Notes: a model not told the origin generated them from the letters alone. 64,000 bases of DNA from Pseudomonas brassicacearum (GCF_003732265.1 NZ_MOBK01000005.1:186001-250000), one strand, 5' to 3'; positions 44,543-53,912 are shown, numbered from the stretch's first letter. Numbers and translations are program-made.

Positions 44543-46981
44543 ATGCCTGATCCTGTTGCTGCCAGCTTGCGTCTAGCGCCCGAAGCGCTGACCCGTCCGT
44601 TTTCCGCTGAACAGTTCAGCTTCTCTACCACCAATGATCTGGAGCCCTTCCGCGGTGTGCTTGGCCAGGAACGTGCGGTCGAAGCCTTGCAGTTCGGTGT
44701 GGCCATGCCACGCCCCGGTTACAACGTGTTCGTCATGGGTGAGCCTGGCACCGGCCGGTTCTCGTTCGTCAAACGCTACCTGAAAGCCGAAGGCAAGCGC
44801 CTGCAGACCCCGGCGGACTGGGTCTACGTCAACAATTTCGATGAACCGCGCGAGCCGCGCGCCCTGGAACTGCCGTCGGGCACCGCCGGTGCCTTCATCG
44901 GCGACATAAACGGCTTGATCGATAACCTGCTGGCGACCTTTCCGGCGGTGTTTGAACACCCGTCCTACCAGCAGAAGAAAAGCGCTATCGACCGCGCCTT
45001 CAATCAGCGCTACGACAAGGCGCTGGACGTCATCGAGCGCCTGGCTCTTGAGAAAGAAGTCGCGCTTTATCGCGACGCCAGCAACATCGCGTTTACCCCG
45101 ATGAGCGAAGGCAAGGCGCTGGATGAGGCGGAGTTCGCCCAGTTGCCGGAAGCCGATCGCGAGCGATTCCACGAGGATATTTCCGGCCTGGAAGAGCGTC
45201 TGAACGAGGAACTCGCCAGCCTGCCGCAATGGAAGCGTGAGTCGAGCAATCAACTGCGCCACCTCAACGAAGAAACCATCACCCTGGCCTTGCAGCCACT
45301 GTTGTCGCCGTTGTCGGAGAAGTACGCCGAGAACGCAGCCGTTTGCGGTTACCTGCAAGCGATGCAGGTTTACCTGTTGAAGACCGTGGTCGAGCAACTG
45401 GTGGACGACAGCAAGACCGACGCCATTGCCCGCAAACTGCTGGAAGAGCAATACGCGCCGAGCCTGGTGGTCGGGCATACGGCCAGCGGCGGTGCGCCGG
45501 TGGTGTTCGAACCCCACCCGACGTACGAAAACCTGTTTGGCCGCATCGAATACAGCACCGATCAGGGCGCGATGTACACGACCTATCGGCAACTGCGACC
45601 GGGCGCCTTGCACCGGGCCAATGGCGGCTTCCTGATCCTTGAAGCGGAAAAAATGCTCAGTGAGCCGTTCGTCTGGGATGCGCTCAAGCGCGCCCTGCAG
45701 TCGCGCAAGCTGAAAATGGAATCGCCGTTGGGTGAGCTGGGTCGACTGGCCACCGTGACCCTGACGCCGCAACACATTCCGTTGGCGGTCAAAGTCATCA
45801 TCATTGGTGCCCGTCAGCTGTATTACACGCTGCAAGACCTTGATCCGGACTTCCAGGAGATGTTCCGCGTCTTGGTGGACTTCGATGAAGACATCCCGAT
45901 GGTCGACGAGAGCCTGGAGCAGTTCGCCCAGTTGCTCAAAACCCGCACCTCTGAAGAAGGGATGGCGCCGTTGACGGCAGATGCCGTCGCACGTCTGGCC
46001 ACATACAGCGCGCGTCTGGCTGAACACCAAGGGCGTTTGTCGGCGCGCATCGGCGATCTGTTCCAGCTGGTCAGCGAGGCGGATTTCATTCGCCACCTGG
46101 CGGGCGACGAAATGACCGACGCCGGGCACATCGAGCGTGCGCTCAAGGCCAAGGCCACCCGTACCGGGCGCGTCTCGGCGCGGATTCTCGATGACATGCT
46201 GGCCGGAATCATCCTGATTGATACCGATGGCGCGGCGGTCGGCAAGTGCAACGGCCTGACGGTGCTGGAAGTCGGTGACTCGGCTTTCGGTGTGCCGGCG
46301 CGGATTTCTGCCACGGTTTATCCGGGCGGCAGCGGCATCGTCGACATCGAGCGCGAGGTCAACCTCGGGCAGCCGATTCACTCCAAAGGCGTGATGATCC
46401 TCACCGGGTATCTGGGCAGTCGTTACGCCCAGGAATTCCCGCTGGCGATTTCCGCGAGCATCGCCCTGGAGCAATCCTACGGTTATGTCGATGGCGACAG
46501 TGCGTCGTTGGGAGAGGCTTGTACGTTGATTTCGGCGTTGTCGAAAACTCCGCTCAAGCAGTGCTTTGCGATCACCGGTTCGATCAACCAGTTCGGCGAA
46601 GTGCAGGCCGTGGGCGGGGTCAACGAGAAGATCGAAGGCTTCTTCCGCCTCTGCGAAGCGCGCGGGCTGACCGGCAAGCAAGGTGCGATCATTCCGCACG
46701 CGAACGTTGCCACCTTGATGCTCGACGAGAAGGTGCTGGCTGCCGTGCGCGCAGGGCAGTTCCATGTTTACGCGGTGCGTCAGGCGGACGAGGCGCTGAG
46801 CCTGTTGGTCGGCGAGCCGGCGGGTGCGCCGGATGAGAATGGCGAATTCCCTGAAGGCAGCGTCAATGCGCGGGTGGTGGAGCGCCTGCGGGTGATCGCG
46901 GAAATGATCAGCGAGGAAGACCTCAAGGAAGCCGAGAAAGAAGCGGCGCAGGAAGCGTTGGTCGAGGCCAAGCCTGCCTGA
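44543..46981 (+). CDS. Lon-like ATP-dependent protease (YcbZ/LonB type)
   Basis: 812 residues. The N-terminal part carries an AAA ATPase of the Lon-B/C-like group; its Walker A reads GEPGTGRFS at 66-74, with Arg72 where Lys is usual. The C-terminal peptidase domain has DGDSASLG with catalytic Ser653 and GGVNEKIEG with Lys696, the same 43-residue spacing as in E. coli Lon. It degrades or remodels proteins in the cytoplasm; substrates are unknown. It stands alone and is followed by an inverted REP pair. Confidence 0.88.
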   Translation: MPDPVAASLRLAPEALTRPFSAEQFSFSTTNDLEPFRGVLGQERAVEALQFGVAMPRPGYNVFVMGEPGTGRFSFVKRYLKAEGKRLQTPADWVYVNNFDEPREPRALELPSGTAGAFIGDINGLIDNLLATFPAVFEHPSYQQKKSAIDRAFNQRYDKALDVIERLALEKEVALYRDASNIAFTPMSEGKALDEAEFAQLPEADRERFHEDISGLEERLNEELASLPQWKRESSNQLRHLNEETITLALQPLLSPLSEKYAENAAVCGYLQAMQVYLLKTVVEQLVDDSKTDAIARKLLEEQYAPSLVVGHTASGGAPVVFEPHPTYENLFGRIEYSTDQGAMYTTYRQLRPGALHRANGGFLILEAEKMLSEPFVWDALKRALQSRKLKMESPLGELGRLATVTLTPQHIPLAVKVIIIGARQLYYTLQDLDPDFQEMFRVLVDFDEDIPMVDESLEQFAQLLKTRTSEEGMAPLTADAVARLATYSARLAEHQGRLSARIGDLFQLVSEADFIRHLAGDEMTDAGHIERALKAKATRTGRVSARILDDMLAGIILIDTDGAAVGKCNGLTVLEVGDSAFGVPARISATVYPGGSGIVDIEREVNLGQPIHSKGVMILTGYLGSRYAQEFPLAISASIALEQSYGYVDGDSASLGEACTLISALSKTPLKQCFAITGSINQFGEVQAVGGVNEKIEGFFRLCEARGLTGKQGAIIPHANVATLMLDEKVLAAVRAGQFHVYAVRQADEALSLLVGEPAGAPDENGEFPEGSVNARVVERLRVIAEMISEEDLKEAEKEAAQEALVEAKPA

Positions 46982-47005
46982 TGCATTCCTGAGGTCACCT
47001 CGACC

Positions 47006-47099
47006 CACTGTGGGAGCGGGCTTGCTCGCGAATACGGTTCTTCATTCAACAGGTAAGTTGACTGACACACCGCTTTCGCGAGCAAGCCCGCTCCCACAT
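47006..47099. repeat. Inverted REP pair
   Basis: ACTGTGGGAGCGGGCTTGCTCGCGA and inverted TCGCGAGCAAGCCCGCTCCCACA, about 45 bases apart, downstream of the Lon-like protease. Confidence 0.9.
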
Positions 47100-47300
47100 T
47101 TCGTTCGGCGTTGCATTCAAAAAGTGCCATCACTCTGGCGTCAATATTCACACTATGACCATTCGGCGCCTTCTGGTCTCGCCTGGCGTGCGGGCCAGAC
47201 TTTTCTTCTATTCTCTGGTTCAAGGATATCGACAGCCATCACAGGATCGAAACAGCCTTCCCACGGGGGCTGAATACCGGATCTACCGAGGGTCGCCGCC
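47100..47300. other. Upstream region of the 109-residue protein gene
   Basis: No gene is seen. It holds no clear hairpin. CAATATTCACACTATGACC near 47142 may be part of a promoter, but I cannot define one with confidence. Confidence 0.3.
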
Positions 47301-47630
47301 ATGTCGCGCAACCTCTGCCTCACCCGTCAATGCCTGGGCCTAGTGACCCGTATCGAGTGTGCCATCCGTCCTTTGGCGGGAGATACGGGCATGTGGACCT
47401 TGCTCTTCGCCGCCGGAATGGCTGGCGAGCAACCTTCAGCCATCAAGGCACAAGGCCCGTTTCATGGCCCTTTCGTGGCTGAATCAATTCTCGATACCAT
47501 CGTTGAAAGCCTGACGCTGCACGGCTACGAACTGGCCGATGATCCACAAATCTGGTGCCTGCACCTGCAAGCGCAACTGCGGGAAATCAACGGCGGCCGT
47601 TGCCGCAATCTGGGTGGCTTCGAGCATTGA
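47301..47630 (+). CDS. Conserved small protein of unknown function
   Basis: 109 residues, ATG at 47301 with GAGGG 10 bases upstream. No signal peptide. It reads SRNLCLTRQCLGLVTRIECAIRPLAGDTGMWTLLFAAG and, near the end, EINGGRCRN, with five cysteines. It looks like a genuine Pseudomonas gene by codon usage but I do not recognise a named family. It converges with the large lipoprotein gene, with only four bases between their stops. Confidence 0.65.
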   Translation: MSRNLCLTRQCLGLVTRIECAIRPLAGDTGMWTLLFAAGMAGEQPSAIKAQGPFHGPFVAESILDTIVESLTLHGYELADDPQIWCLHLQAQLREINGGRCRNLGGFEH

Positions 47631-47634
47631 TGGA

Positions 47635-49464
47635 TTATTGATCGAGTTGGCTCAGATCAGCCTTGGCCAGTTTGACCTCGAAGCCATATTGCACAGTGGT
47701 GAGGTCGGTTCGCTGATAACTTTCCAGACGTGTGGGCTGGCCATAGAAGTAATGCACGTCAAATAACGCCGGCCCGTCGGCGCTGGCGTCATGGGTGACC
47801 GCAAGGATCTCCTTCAGGTAGTTCCCGCTGTTGTCCTTGGCGAAAAAACGCCAGTCCTGCGCAGGAAACAGTTTCGCATCCACTACCAGCGCATTGCCTT
47901 TGAGCTCAAGCCCCTTGGGCAATTTCTGTGCGTCGAGCGTTTGCTTGTCGACCGTGGCCAGGAACAGCGGCATGGAGCCCACGGCGAACGCCGGCGTTTG
48001 CGGAAACAGGTTCAGGTCATAGGTGATCGTGCCGCGCAAGGGGTCGACCTGATAGGCCTCCGGTGGCAGTTCGATCGGCTCATCGCGCTTGCCATTGCTG
48101 TCCGCGGTAAAGAAACTGACCGGGCTATCGCCGGGGCTGAATGACGTGCCGAGCAACTCGTCGTTGAAGCTTCTGGGGTGATCGAATTCGATGCGCGCGG
48201 CGCTCGGGTCCTCCACCGACTGATTGACGTTGATGCTTTTTTTCAGCTGTTCCTCACTCAGTGTCGCGCCCTTGAGCCAGATGGGCGTCTGATCGTCATA
48301 CACCACCACCGGCAAGGTCAGCGGCTGCACGGCTTTTTCCGTGGTGTGTGGGTCGAAGCGACGTACCGGCAAGTTCAAGTCCTTGCGTGTGACGGTTGCG
48401 GTCGAGAAATCCAGCAGGCTGACTTCAAGGGTCTCGATCGGCCCGTTGAAGTACACCTTGGAATAATGCTGGCCCTGCTGCTGCTCGAACGTACGCTGTT
48501 CGTCATTGAGCTGTTTTTCGAACGCCTCGCTCCAGGTTTTCTGTTGCTGCATTTTCGCCAATTGTTTTTGGTAGAAGGCAATTTGCGTGGCGGTTTCATT
48601 GATCGAACCGGAGCGCGAGAGAAATTGCCCGGTGCTGTCCTTGGCCTGGACGATCAATGGGTTCAACGGAGTTTCACCGACCTCAGGGGCTTCTGGTGCG
48701 CTGTTGTTGTACTCGATTTCGGCGTAGTTCTTTCCAAGGTTCAACAGGGTGACGCTGAGGTTGTCGTTGGTGCGGGTCTGGCCGACGTCCTTTTTGGTCA
48801 AGTCGAAGCTGTAGAGCCGGCGGGGCGCGATCACTTCAACTTTGCCTTGCAGGCTCACCGGTTGCGGCTGGTTCTTCTTGTCGACATCCAGGCCGTCGAT
48901 GAAAGGGTAGGTCACCGTCAGGTCGTCGGGATTGGTCAGGTTGGAACTCGACGGGCTGAGCTGAATACCGGGATCGGTTTCCGACCATTCGGGCTGGAAG
49001 GGGATGACGCGTTTATTGCTCAGCGTCACCGATTGCCATTCCAGGCCATGGGGGAAAAGGAACGCCGCTGGAATATTGAAGTTGAACGGGAATACCGGTT
49101 GCAGGTCGGTCAGGTAATCGGAGCTGGAATCCTTGTGCAATACGAACAGGCCGTTGATGTAGGTGTCGACCAGGACTTGGGGCGTCGGGTAGTGCTTGAG
49201 CACGGCGAGAGCGTCTTCGCCGTATTCGGTGTCCACCGGTTTGCTGTCGAGCTTGAGTTGCGCACGTTCGAGCAACAGCAGTGAGCCGCCGAGCTCGGAG
49301 ACGGCGTCCTTGAGTTTTGGGTCCTGGATCTGATCCAGCGATTGTTCGAACTGCGCGGTTTTTTCCTCGAGGCTGACCTGATGCTTGTCCTCGCTTGGCG
49401 AGCAGCCGCTCATCAGCAACGTCAGGCAAATGCCGGCACTCGTTAAAGGCAATCGCACATCCAT
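47635..49464 (-). CDS. Large lipoprotein of unknown function
   Basis: 609 residues with a lipobox LMSGC (Cys21), so lipid-anchored in the envelope. Two features stand out: a long helical or coiled segment around 320-370 (YQKQLAKMQQQKTWSEAFEKQLNDEQRTFEQQQGQ) between beta-rich parts with repeated PVSLQGKVEVIAPRR-type strands, and an N-terminal helix (SLEEKTAQFEQSLDQIQD). I know no family for it. It is monocistronic as far as I can see; the next upstream gene is divergent. Confidence 0.72.
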   Translation of the reverse strand: MDVRLPLTSAGICLTLLMSGCSPSEDKHQVSLEEKTAQFEQSLDQIQDPKLKDAVSELGGSLLLLERAQLKLDSKPVDTEYGEDALAVLKHYPTPQVLVDTYINGLFVLHKDSSSDYLTDLQPVFPFNFNIPAAFLFPHGLEWQSVTLSNKRVIPFQPEWSETDPGIQLSPSSSNLTNPDDLTVTYPFIDGLDVDKKNQPQPVSLQGKVEVIAPRRLYSFDLTKKDVGQTRTNDNLSVTLLNLGKNYAEIEYNNSAPEAPEVGETPLNPLIVQAKDSTGQFLSRSGSINETATQIAFYQKQLAKMQQQKTWSEAFEKQLNDEQRTFEQQQGQHYSKVYFNGPIETLEVSLLDFSTATVTRKDLNLPVRRFDPHTTEKAVQPLTLPVVVYDDQTPIWLKGATLSEEQLKKSINVNQSVEDPSAARIEFDHPRSFNDELLGTSFSPGDSPVSFFTADSNGKRDEPIELPPEAYQVDPLRGTITYDLNLFPQTPAFAVGSMPLFLATVDKQTLDAQKLPKGLELKGNALVVDAKLFPAQDWRFFAKDNSGNYLKEILAVTHDASADGPALFDVHYFYGQPTRLESYQRTDLTTVQYGFEVKLAKADLSQLDQ

Positions 49465-49623
49465 TTTCCAGTCTTCCTGTCCGATGTCGCTGAGCGGTCA
49501 ATAGCTTGGACACTAGCAGAAAAAATTTGGGACACGCGCGCAGGTGGCGGATTTTTCAATGGTTTCTGGGTGTAACAGCGGGCTGATATACTCGCGGCCA
49601 TTTCCAGTCCTGTGTGAGATTCA

Positions 49624-50112
49624 ATGGAACGCTTTATCGAAAATGCAATGTACGCCTCCCGCTGGCTGCTGGCGCCGATCTATTTCGGGTTGTCGCTTGG
49701 GCTCTTGGCGCTGGCGCTGAAGTTCTTCCAGGAAGTTTTCCACGTTATCCCCAACGTGTTCTCGATGGCGGAATCGGACTTGATCCTGGTGCTGCTGTCG
49801 CTGATCGACATGGCGCTGGTGGGCGGTTTGCTGGTGATGGTGATGATTTCCGGATACGAGAACTTCGTTTCTGAACTGGACATCGATGACCACAAGGAAA
49901 AGCTCAACTGGCTGGGCACCATGGATTCATCTTCCCTGAAGATGAAAGTGGCCGCTTCCATCGTGGCGATTTCCTCTATCCACCTGCTGCGGATCTTCAT
50001 GGACGCCAAGAACGTCGATCCCGAGCATTTGAAGTGGTACGTGATCATCCACATGACGTTCGTCGTGTCGGCCTTCGCCATGGGCTACCTGGACAAACTG
50101 ACCAAGCACTGA
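49624..50112 (+). CDS. yqhA: UPF0114/YqhA-family membrane protein
   Basis: 162 residues with about four membrane segments: [57 protein letters not shown] and [17 protein letters not shown]. The [22 protein letters not shown] loop is diagnostic of the TIGR00645/UPF0114 family. The function is unknown. It is divergent from the lipoprotein gene. Confidence 0.9.
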   Translation: MERFIENAMYASRWLLAPIYFGLSLGLLALALKFFQEVFHVIPNVFSMAESDLILVLLSLIDMALVGGLLVMVMISGYENFVSELDIDDHKEKLNWLGTMDSSSLKMKVAASIVAISSIHLLRIFMDAKNVDPEHLKWYVIIHMTFVVSAFAMGYLDKLTKH

Positions 50113-50229
50113 TTTCCACAAGGGGAGATGGTTGAACCGGACGGGCGGTGGCGTTGCTGGCTTGTGCTTTGATGCGCCGGGGCCTATCCCTGTAAGTAGT
50201 CTTGGCTCGCCATTGTCTGAGGTGCCTTC

Positions 50230-50541
50230 ATGAACCTTGTTGAACTACGCGCTTATGCCATCGCAGGGAAAATCGATGAGTTGAACCTGATCTCCATGGA
50301 AGGCGGGATCTATCTGCTGGAGGCGCGCATGCATGGTGCCGCGTATCCCTTGAGCGATGTCCACGACCATATGTTCCACGTGCGCTCGGTCGAGCATGCT
50401 CGTCAAGTGCTGCATGACTTCCCGTCCTTACCCTTCAATCTCGTTCACGCCTCGGTTCATGATGAAATGTGCGGGCTGGGTGCTAGCGTCGGGGAAAGCC
50501 TGAAGGTGCCTATCGCCTTCCGCTCCTCCTGGCATCACTGA
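50230..50541 (+). CDS. DUF6482-like small protein
   Basis: 103 residues. The N-terminal pattern NLVELRAYAIAGKIDELNLISMEGGIYLLEAR and VRSVEHARQVLHDF resembles the DUF6482 family of Pseudomonas, as I recall it. No signal peptide or membrane segment. The function is unknown. The ATG lies 118 bases after yqhA, and fklB follows after 121 bases. Confidence 0.7.
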   Translation: MNLVELRAYAIAGKIDELNLISMEGGIYLLEARMHGAAYPLSDVHDHMFHVRSVEHARQVLHDFPSLPFNLVHASVHDEMCGLGASVGESLKVPIAFRSSWHH

Positions 50542-50662
50542 CAGCCCTCATCAGGACGATGTCATCTGTGCTAGTCTGCTGGCCCTTTTGGTTCCGGGCG
50601 CTCCGGGACGCGCTGTGCACGCACGGCAAGTTCCCGGGCCGTCCGCACAGCGGAGCAGTGTC

Positions 50663-51280
50663 ATGTCCGAAGTAAATCTGTCCACCGACGAAACCCGCGT
50701 CAGCTACGGTATTGGCCGTCAGCTGGGCGACCAACTGCGCGACAACCCGCCACCGGGCGTTAGCCTGGACGCGATCCTGGCCGGTCTGACCGATGCCTTC
50801 GCCGGCAAGGAAAGCCGTGTTGGCCAGGAAGAAATGTCCGCGAGCTTCAAGGTGATTCGCGAAATCATGCAAGCCGAAGCAGCTGCCAAAGCTGAAGCGG
50901 CTGCTGGCGAAGGCCTGGCTTTCCTGGCTGAAAACGCCAAGCGTGAAGGCATCACCACTCTGGCTTCCGGCCTGCAATTCGAAGTGCTGACTGCCGGTGA
51001 AGGCGCCAAGCCGACCCGTGAAGATCAAGTACGTACTCACTACCACGGCACCCTGATCGACGGCACTGTGTTCGACAGCTCCTACGAGCGCGGCCAGCCT
51101 GCAGAATTCCCGGTTGGCGGCGTGATCGCTGGCTGGACCGAAGCCCTGCAACTGATGAATGCCGGCAGCAAATGGCGTCTGTACGTGCCGAGCGAACTGG
51201 CTTACGGCGCTCAAGGCGTTGGCAGCATTCCGCCGCACAGCGTACTGGTGTTCGACGTCGAACTGCTCGACGTTCTGTAA
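50663..51280 (+). CDS. fklB: FKBP-type peptidyl-prolyl isomerase FklB
   Basis: 205 residues. The N-terminal dimerisation domain (SEVNLSTDETRVSYGIGRQLGDQLRDN) and linker are followed by an FKBP domain at about 113-205 (VRTHYHGTLIDGTVFDSS, GGVIAGWTEALQLM, YVPSELAYGAQGVGSIPPHSVLVFDVELL). No signal peptide, so cytoplasmic, unlike the related FkpA. It opens the conserved block fklB-PA4570-ispB-rplU seen in pseudomonads. Confidence 0.93.
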   Translation: MSEVNLSTDETRVSYGIGRQLGDQLRDNPPPGVSLDAILAGLTDAFAGKESRVGQEEMSASFKVIREIMQAEAAAKAEAAAGEGLAFLAENAKREGITTLASGLQFEVLTAGEGAKPTREDQVRTHYHGTLIDGTVFDSSYERGQPAEFPVGGVIAGWTEALQLMNAGSKWRLYVPSELAYGAQGVGSIPPHSVLVFDVELLDVL

Positions 51281-51307
51281 GACCCGGATGTTGGAACGAG
51301 CTCGGTA

Positions 51308-51401
51308 AATGTGGGAGCGGGCTTGCTCGCGAAGGCGGTCTGACAGTCAGCGATGATGTTGAATGTTATGGACTCTTCGCGAGCAAGCCCGCTCCCACAG
51401 G
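51308..51401. repeat. Inverted REP pair
   Basis: AATGTGGGAGCGGGCTTGCTCGCGAA and TTCGCGAGCAAGCCCGCTCCCACAG about 45 bases apart, between fklB and the convergent PA4570-like gene. Confidence 0.9.
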
Positions 51402-51429
51402 GCTCGTTCCGACATCTTGCGTGTGATCT

Positions 51430-51687
51430 TCATATTTCGATCTTGTGGTGCACTTCACTCGACGGGCGCAACGCCCGGGCATAGCAGAACAGAAACAGAT
51501 TACGCACCAGTTCCTTGAGCACCACCGGCTCGCTGGAACTCAGGCCGTTGACGTCCAGATCCCCCTGATCCTGCAGCTCGTTCAAGGCTTCTTCTTCAAG
51601 CACCGCACAGACTTCCCCGGTTTCCCGATGCAGAATCCTGAGGTAAGGGTGTGGGCGATCCAGCCAGGCATCGATCAAATAAGTCAT
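51430..51687 (-). CDS. PA4570-like small protein, iron-regulated
   Basis: 85 residues: MTYLIDAWLDRPHPYLRILHRETG, then an acidic helix (CAVLEEEALNELQDQGDLD) and LKELVRNLFLFCYARALR. I recall PA4570 of P. aeruginosa with this start; it is known as strongly induced by iron limitation. A Fur-box-like dyad sits 27-49 bases upstream of its ATG, agreeing with that. The biochemical function is unknown. A good ribosome site (AATGGAGATGAG) precedes the ATG. Confidence 0.82.
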   Translation of the reverse strand: MTYLIDAWLDRPHPYLRILHRETGEVCAVLEEEALNELQDQGDLDVNGLSSSEPVVLKELVRNLFLFCYARALRPSSEVHHKIEI

Positions 51688-51713
51688 GTCTCATCTCCAT
51701 TGATTTGGGTTTC

Positions 51714-51736
51714 AATGAGAATAATTCTTATTCATC
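51714..51736 (-). promoter_or_regulatory. Fur-box-like operator of the PA4570-like gene
   Basis: Core dyad GAATAA-TTC-TTATTC at 51719-51733 inside an AT-rich run, resembling the Fur consensus of repeated GATAAT units. Its position just upstream of the start codon would overlap the promoter, giving repression by Fur with iron. Confidence 0.6.
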
Positions 51737-51893
51737 AAATAGCAAGGGCCTATTGGCGGTTTGCGCTTTTTTCCGGGTAAAGGTTGCGTAAGGTCAATTC
51801 GGCTAGCGTTTGGCTATTGCGCGTGCAGGCGGGTTGAAGCGGGGGAGGGCGAAACACCATCCCACGCATGGCGCGGGATGGAATACAGCGGAA

Positions 51894-52235
51894 TCAGACT
51901 TTTCTGACGAACTCGGATTTGAGCTTCATTGGGCCGATGCCGTCGATCTTGCAGTCGATGTCGTGGTCGCCATCGCACAGGCGGATGTTCTTGACCTTGG
52001 TGCCGACCTTGACCACCAGCGACGTGCCCTTGACCTTGAGGTCCTTGATCACGGTGATGGTATCGCCGTCCTGCAGGACATTGCCGACCGAATCCTTTTT
52101 CACGGTGTCATCGGATGCCACATCGGCTTCGCCGCTGGCGGACCATTCGTGCGCGCACTCGGGGCAGATCAGCTGAGCGCCGTCTTCATAGGTGTATTCG
52201 GAATTGCATTTTGGGCAGGGTGGCAACGTGCTCAC
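51894..52235 (-). CDS. yjdM: YjdM/PhnA zinc-ribbon protein
   Basis: 113 residues. N-terminal zinc ribbon [21 protein letters not shown] (about 8-28) and the PhnA C-terminal domain ([38 protein letters not shown]). The old link with phosphonate use is a name only; the family has no proven phosphonatase role. It precedes a convergent gap with the Fur-controlled gene region. Confidence 0.9.
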   Translation of the reverse strand: MSTLPPCPKCNSEYTYEDGAQLICPECAHEWSASGEADVASDDTVKKDSVGNVLQDGDTITVIKDLKVKGTSLVVKVGTKVKNIRLCDGDHDIDCKIDGIGPMKLKSEFVRKV

Positions 52236-52315
52236 TAAAGCTCCTTGGATTCAGGATCGCTAAAAAGCGCACATTATATAGGGTTTTAGGCGGGAGAGGG
52301 CTGGACGCTGATAAA

Positions 52316-52340
52316 CCTGTGGGAGGGGCCCTCCCACAGG
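52316..52340. repeat. Perfect 25-base palindrome, collapsed REP
   Basis: Arms CCTGTGGGAGGG and CCCTCCCACAGG flank a single G. The outer ten bases equal the head and inverted head of the REP elements here, with the inner parts missing. It lies 14 bases after the ispB stop and may act as a hairpin terminator for ispB, though a T-run is missing. Confidence 0.65.
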
Positions 52341-52354
52341 GTATTGCGGTGCAG

Positions 52355-53323
52355 TTAGTGCGTGCGGGCTACCGCAAACTCACTCAACTCAACCAATGCA
52401 TCGCGGTACTCACTGGCAGGCAGTGCGTCGAGGCATTTGATCGCACGGGCCACGTAATCACGGGCCAGATTCGCGGTGTAGTCCAGCGAACCGGAGGCTT
52501 CTACCGCTTCGCGAATGCTTTCCAGGTCCTCGATGCCGCCTTTCTGGATCGCCTTGCGCACCAGGGCTGCCTGTTCCGGCGTGCCTTCGCGCATGGTGTA
52601 GATCAACGGCAGGGTCGGCTTGCCTTCGGCCAGATCGTCGCCGACGTTCTTGCCCAGGGTTTCCGCGTCGCCTTTGTAATCCAGCAGGTCGTCGACCAGT
52701 TGGAAGGCCACGCCCAGGTGGTCGCCAAAGGTGCGCAGGGCTTCGGCCTGTTCCGCTGTGGCCTCGCAGAGCGCGGCAGCACTGTGGGTCGAAGCCTCGA
52801 AGAGCATCGCGGTCTTGCCGCGGATGACTTCCATGTAGGTTTCTTCGGTGGTGCTGGCGTCACGGACCTTCGACAGCTGCAAGACTTCGCCTTCGGCAAT
52901 GATGCGGGTCGCTTGCGAAAGGATCTTCATCACCGGCATGGAGCCCAGTTCGACCATCATTTCGAAGGAACGCGAATACAGGAAGTCGCCGACCAGCACG
53001 CTCGGTGCGTTGCCCCACATGGCGTTGGCGGTCGAGCGGCCACGGCGCATACCGGACATGTCGACCACATCGTCGTGCAGCAGGGTGGCGGTGTGCAGGA
53101 ACTCGATGGTCGCGGCCAGCAGGCGCAGGTCGTCGCCTTCGCGGCCCAGCGCCTTGCCACACAGCAACACTAATAAAGGACGCAGGCGTTTACCGCCAGC
53201 CGAGGTAATGTAATCGCCGATTTTCGATACCAGCGGCACTCGGGAAGTCAGCTGCTTCTTGATGATGCCGTCGACGGCGCTAAAATCGTCCGCCACCGCG
53301 CGGTAGAAAGCTTGGGGTTGCAT
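52355..53323 (-). CDS. ispB: Octaprenyl-type polyprenyl diphosphate synthase
   Basis: 322 residues of a trans-prenyltransferase. First aspartate-rich motif DDVVDMSGMRRG at about 84-95, second DDLLDYKGD at about 212-220, both binding Mg-diphosphate. It makes the side chain of ubiquinone (C40 or C45 in pseudomonads; length not readable from sequence). It is divergent from rplU, the conserved arrangement. Confidence 0.93.
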   Translation of the reverse strand: MQPQAFYRAVADDFSAVDGIIKKQLTSRVPLVSKIGDYITSAGGKRLRPLLVLLCGKALGREGDDLRLLAATIEFLHTATLLHDDVVDMSGMRRGRSTANAMWGNAPSVLVGDFLYSRSFEMMVELGSMPVMKILSQATRIIAEGEVLQLSKVRDASTTEETYMEVIRGKTAMLFEASTHSAAALCEATAEQAEALRTFGDHLGVAFQLVDDLLDYKGDAETLGKNVGDDLAEGKPTLPLIYTMREGTPEQAALVRKAIQKGGIEDLESIREAVEASGSLDYTANLARDYVARAIKCLDALPASEYRDALVELSEFAVARTH

Positions 53324-53402
53324 CAGCGACAGTTGCTCCAGAAGGGTTGCGCGGCATGCTAGGACCCACGTCGGCGGGTGTCAAGGCGCGATGGACGGCC
53401 TC

Positions 53403-53431
53403 TTGCATCACTCCGGCAGCTTGCGTACAAT
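53403..53431 (+). promoter_or_regulatory. Sigma-70 promoter of rplU-rpmA
   Basis: TTGCAT and TACAAT are separated by 17 bases, giving a start near 53,438 and a leader of about 125 bases before the rplU ATG. The leader length is compatible with regulation by a ribosomal protein, but I see no defined fold. Confidence 0.7.
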
Positions 53432-53563
53432 CGCGCACCCTGAACTTCCTGGGCAGCACCTGCCTTACGCAATTGCAAACCGGCCTTCCAGCCCTATGCA
53501 GCCATGCCAGCCAATACCTCTTCTTATAAAGAGCTGGGTGAGCAGGATTATCGGAGAAATACC

Positions 53564-53878
53564 ATGTCGTACGCAGTAATTGTTACTGGTGGCAAGCAAT
53601 ACAAGGTCGCCCCAGGTGAATACCTGAAGATCGAAAAACTGGAAATCGCTACCGGCGAATCCGTTACTTTTGATCGCGTTCTGTTGGTCGCCAATGGCGA
53701 TGACGTGAACATCGGCGCTCCAGTTGTTGCTGGCGCTACCGTTGTGGCTGAAGTGATCTCCCAAGGTCGTCACGATAAAGTCCGCATCATCAAGTTCCGT
53801 CGTCGTAAGCACCACATGAAGCGTATGGGCCACCGCCAGTGGTACACCGAGATCAAAATCACCGGTATTCAGGCTTAA
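53564..53878 (+). CDS. rplU: 50S ribosomal protein L21
   Basis: 104 residues. [25 protein letters not shown] is the L21 start, and [20 protein letters not shown] the conserved end. It binds 23S rRNA. ATG at 53564 with GGAGAAAT upstream. First gene of the rplU-rpmA unit. Confidence 0.97.
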   Translation: MSYAVIVTGGKQYKVAPGEYLKIEKLEIATGESVTFDRVLLVANGDDVNIGAPVVAGATVVAEVISQGRHDKVRIIKFRRRKHHMKRMGHRQWYTEIKITGIQA

Positions 53879-53912
53879 TTTCAGCCTAATTCCTCACTAG
53901 GAGAATTGACTC

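Noticed and set aside
44573..47008. 811-codon minus-strand frame opposite the Lon-like gene
   Set aside because: Mirror-frame artefact; the plus strand carries all catalytic motifs.
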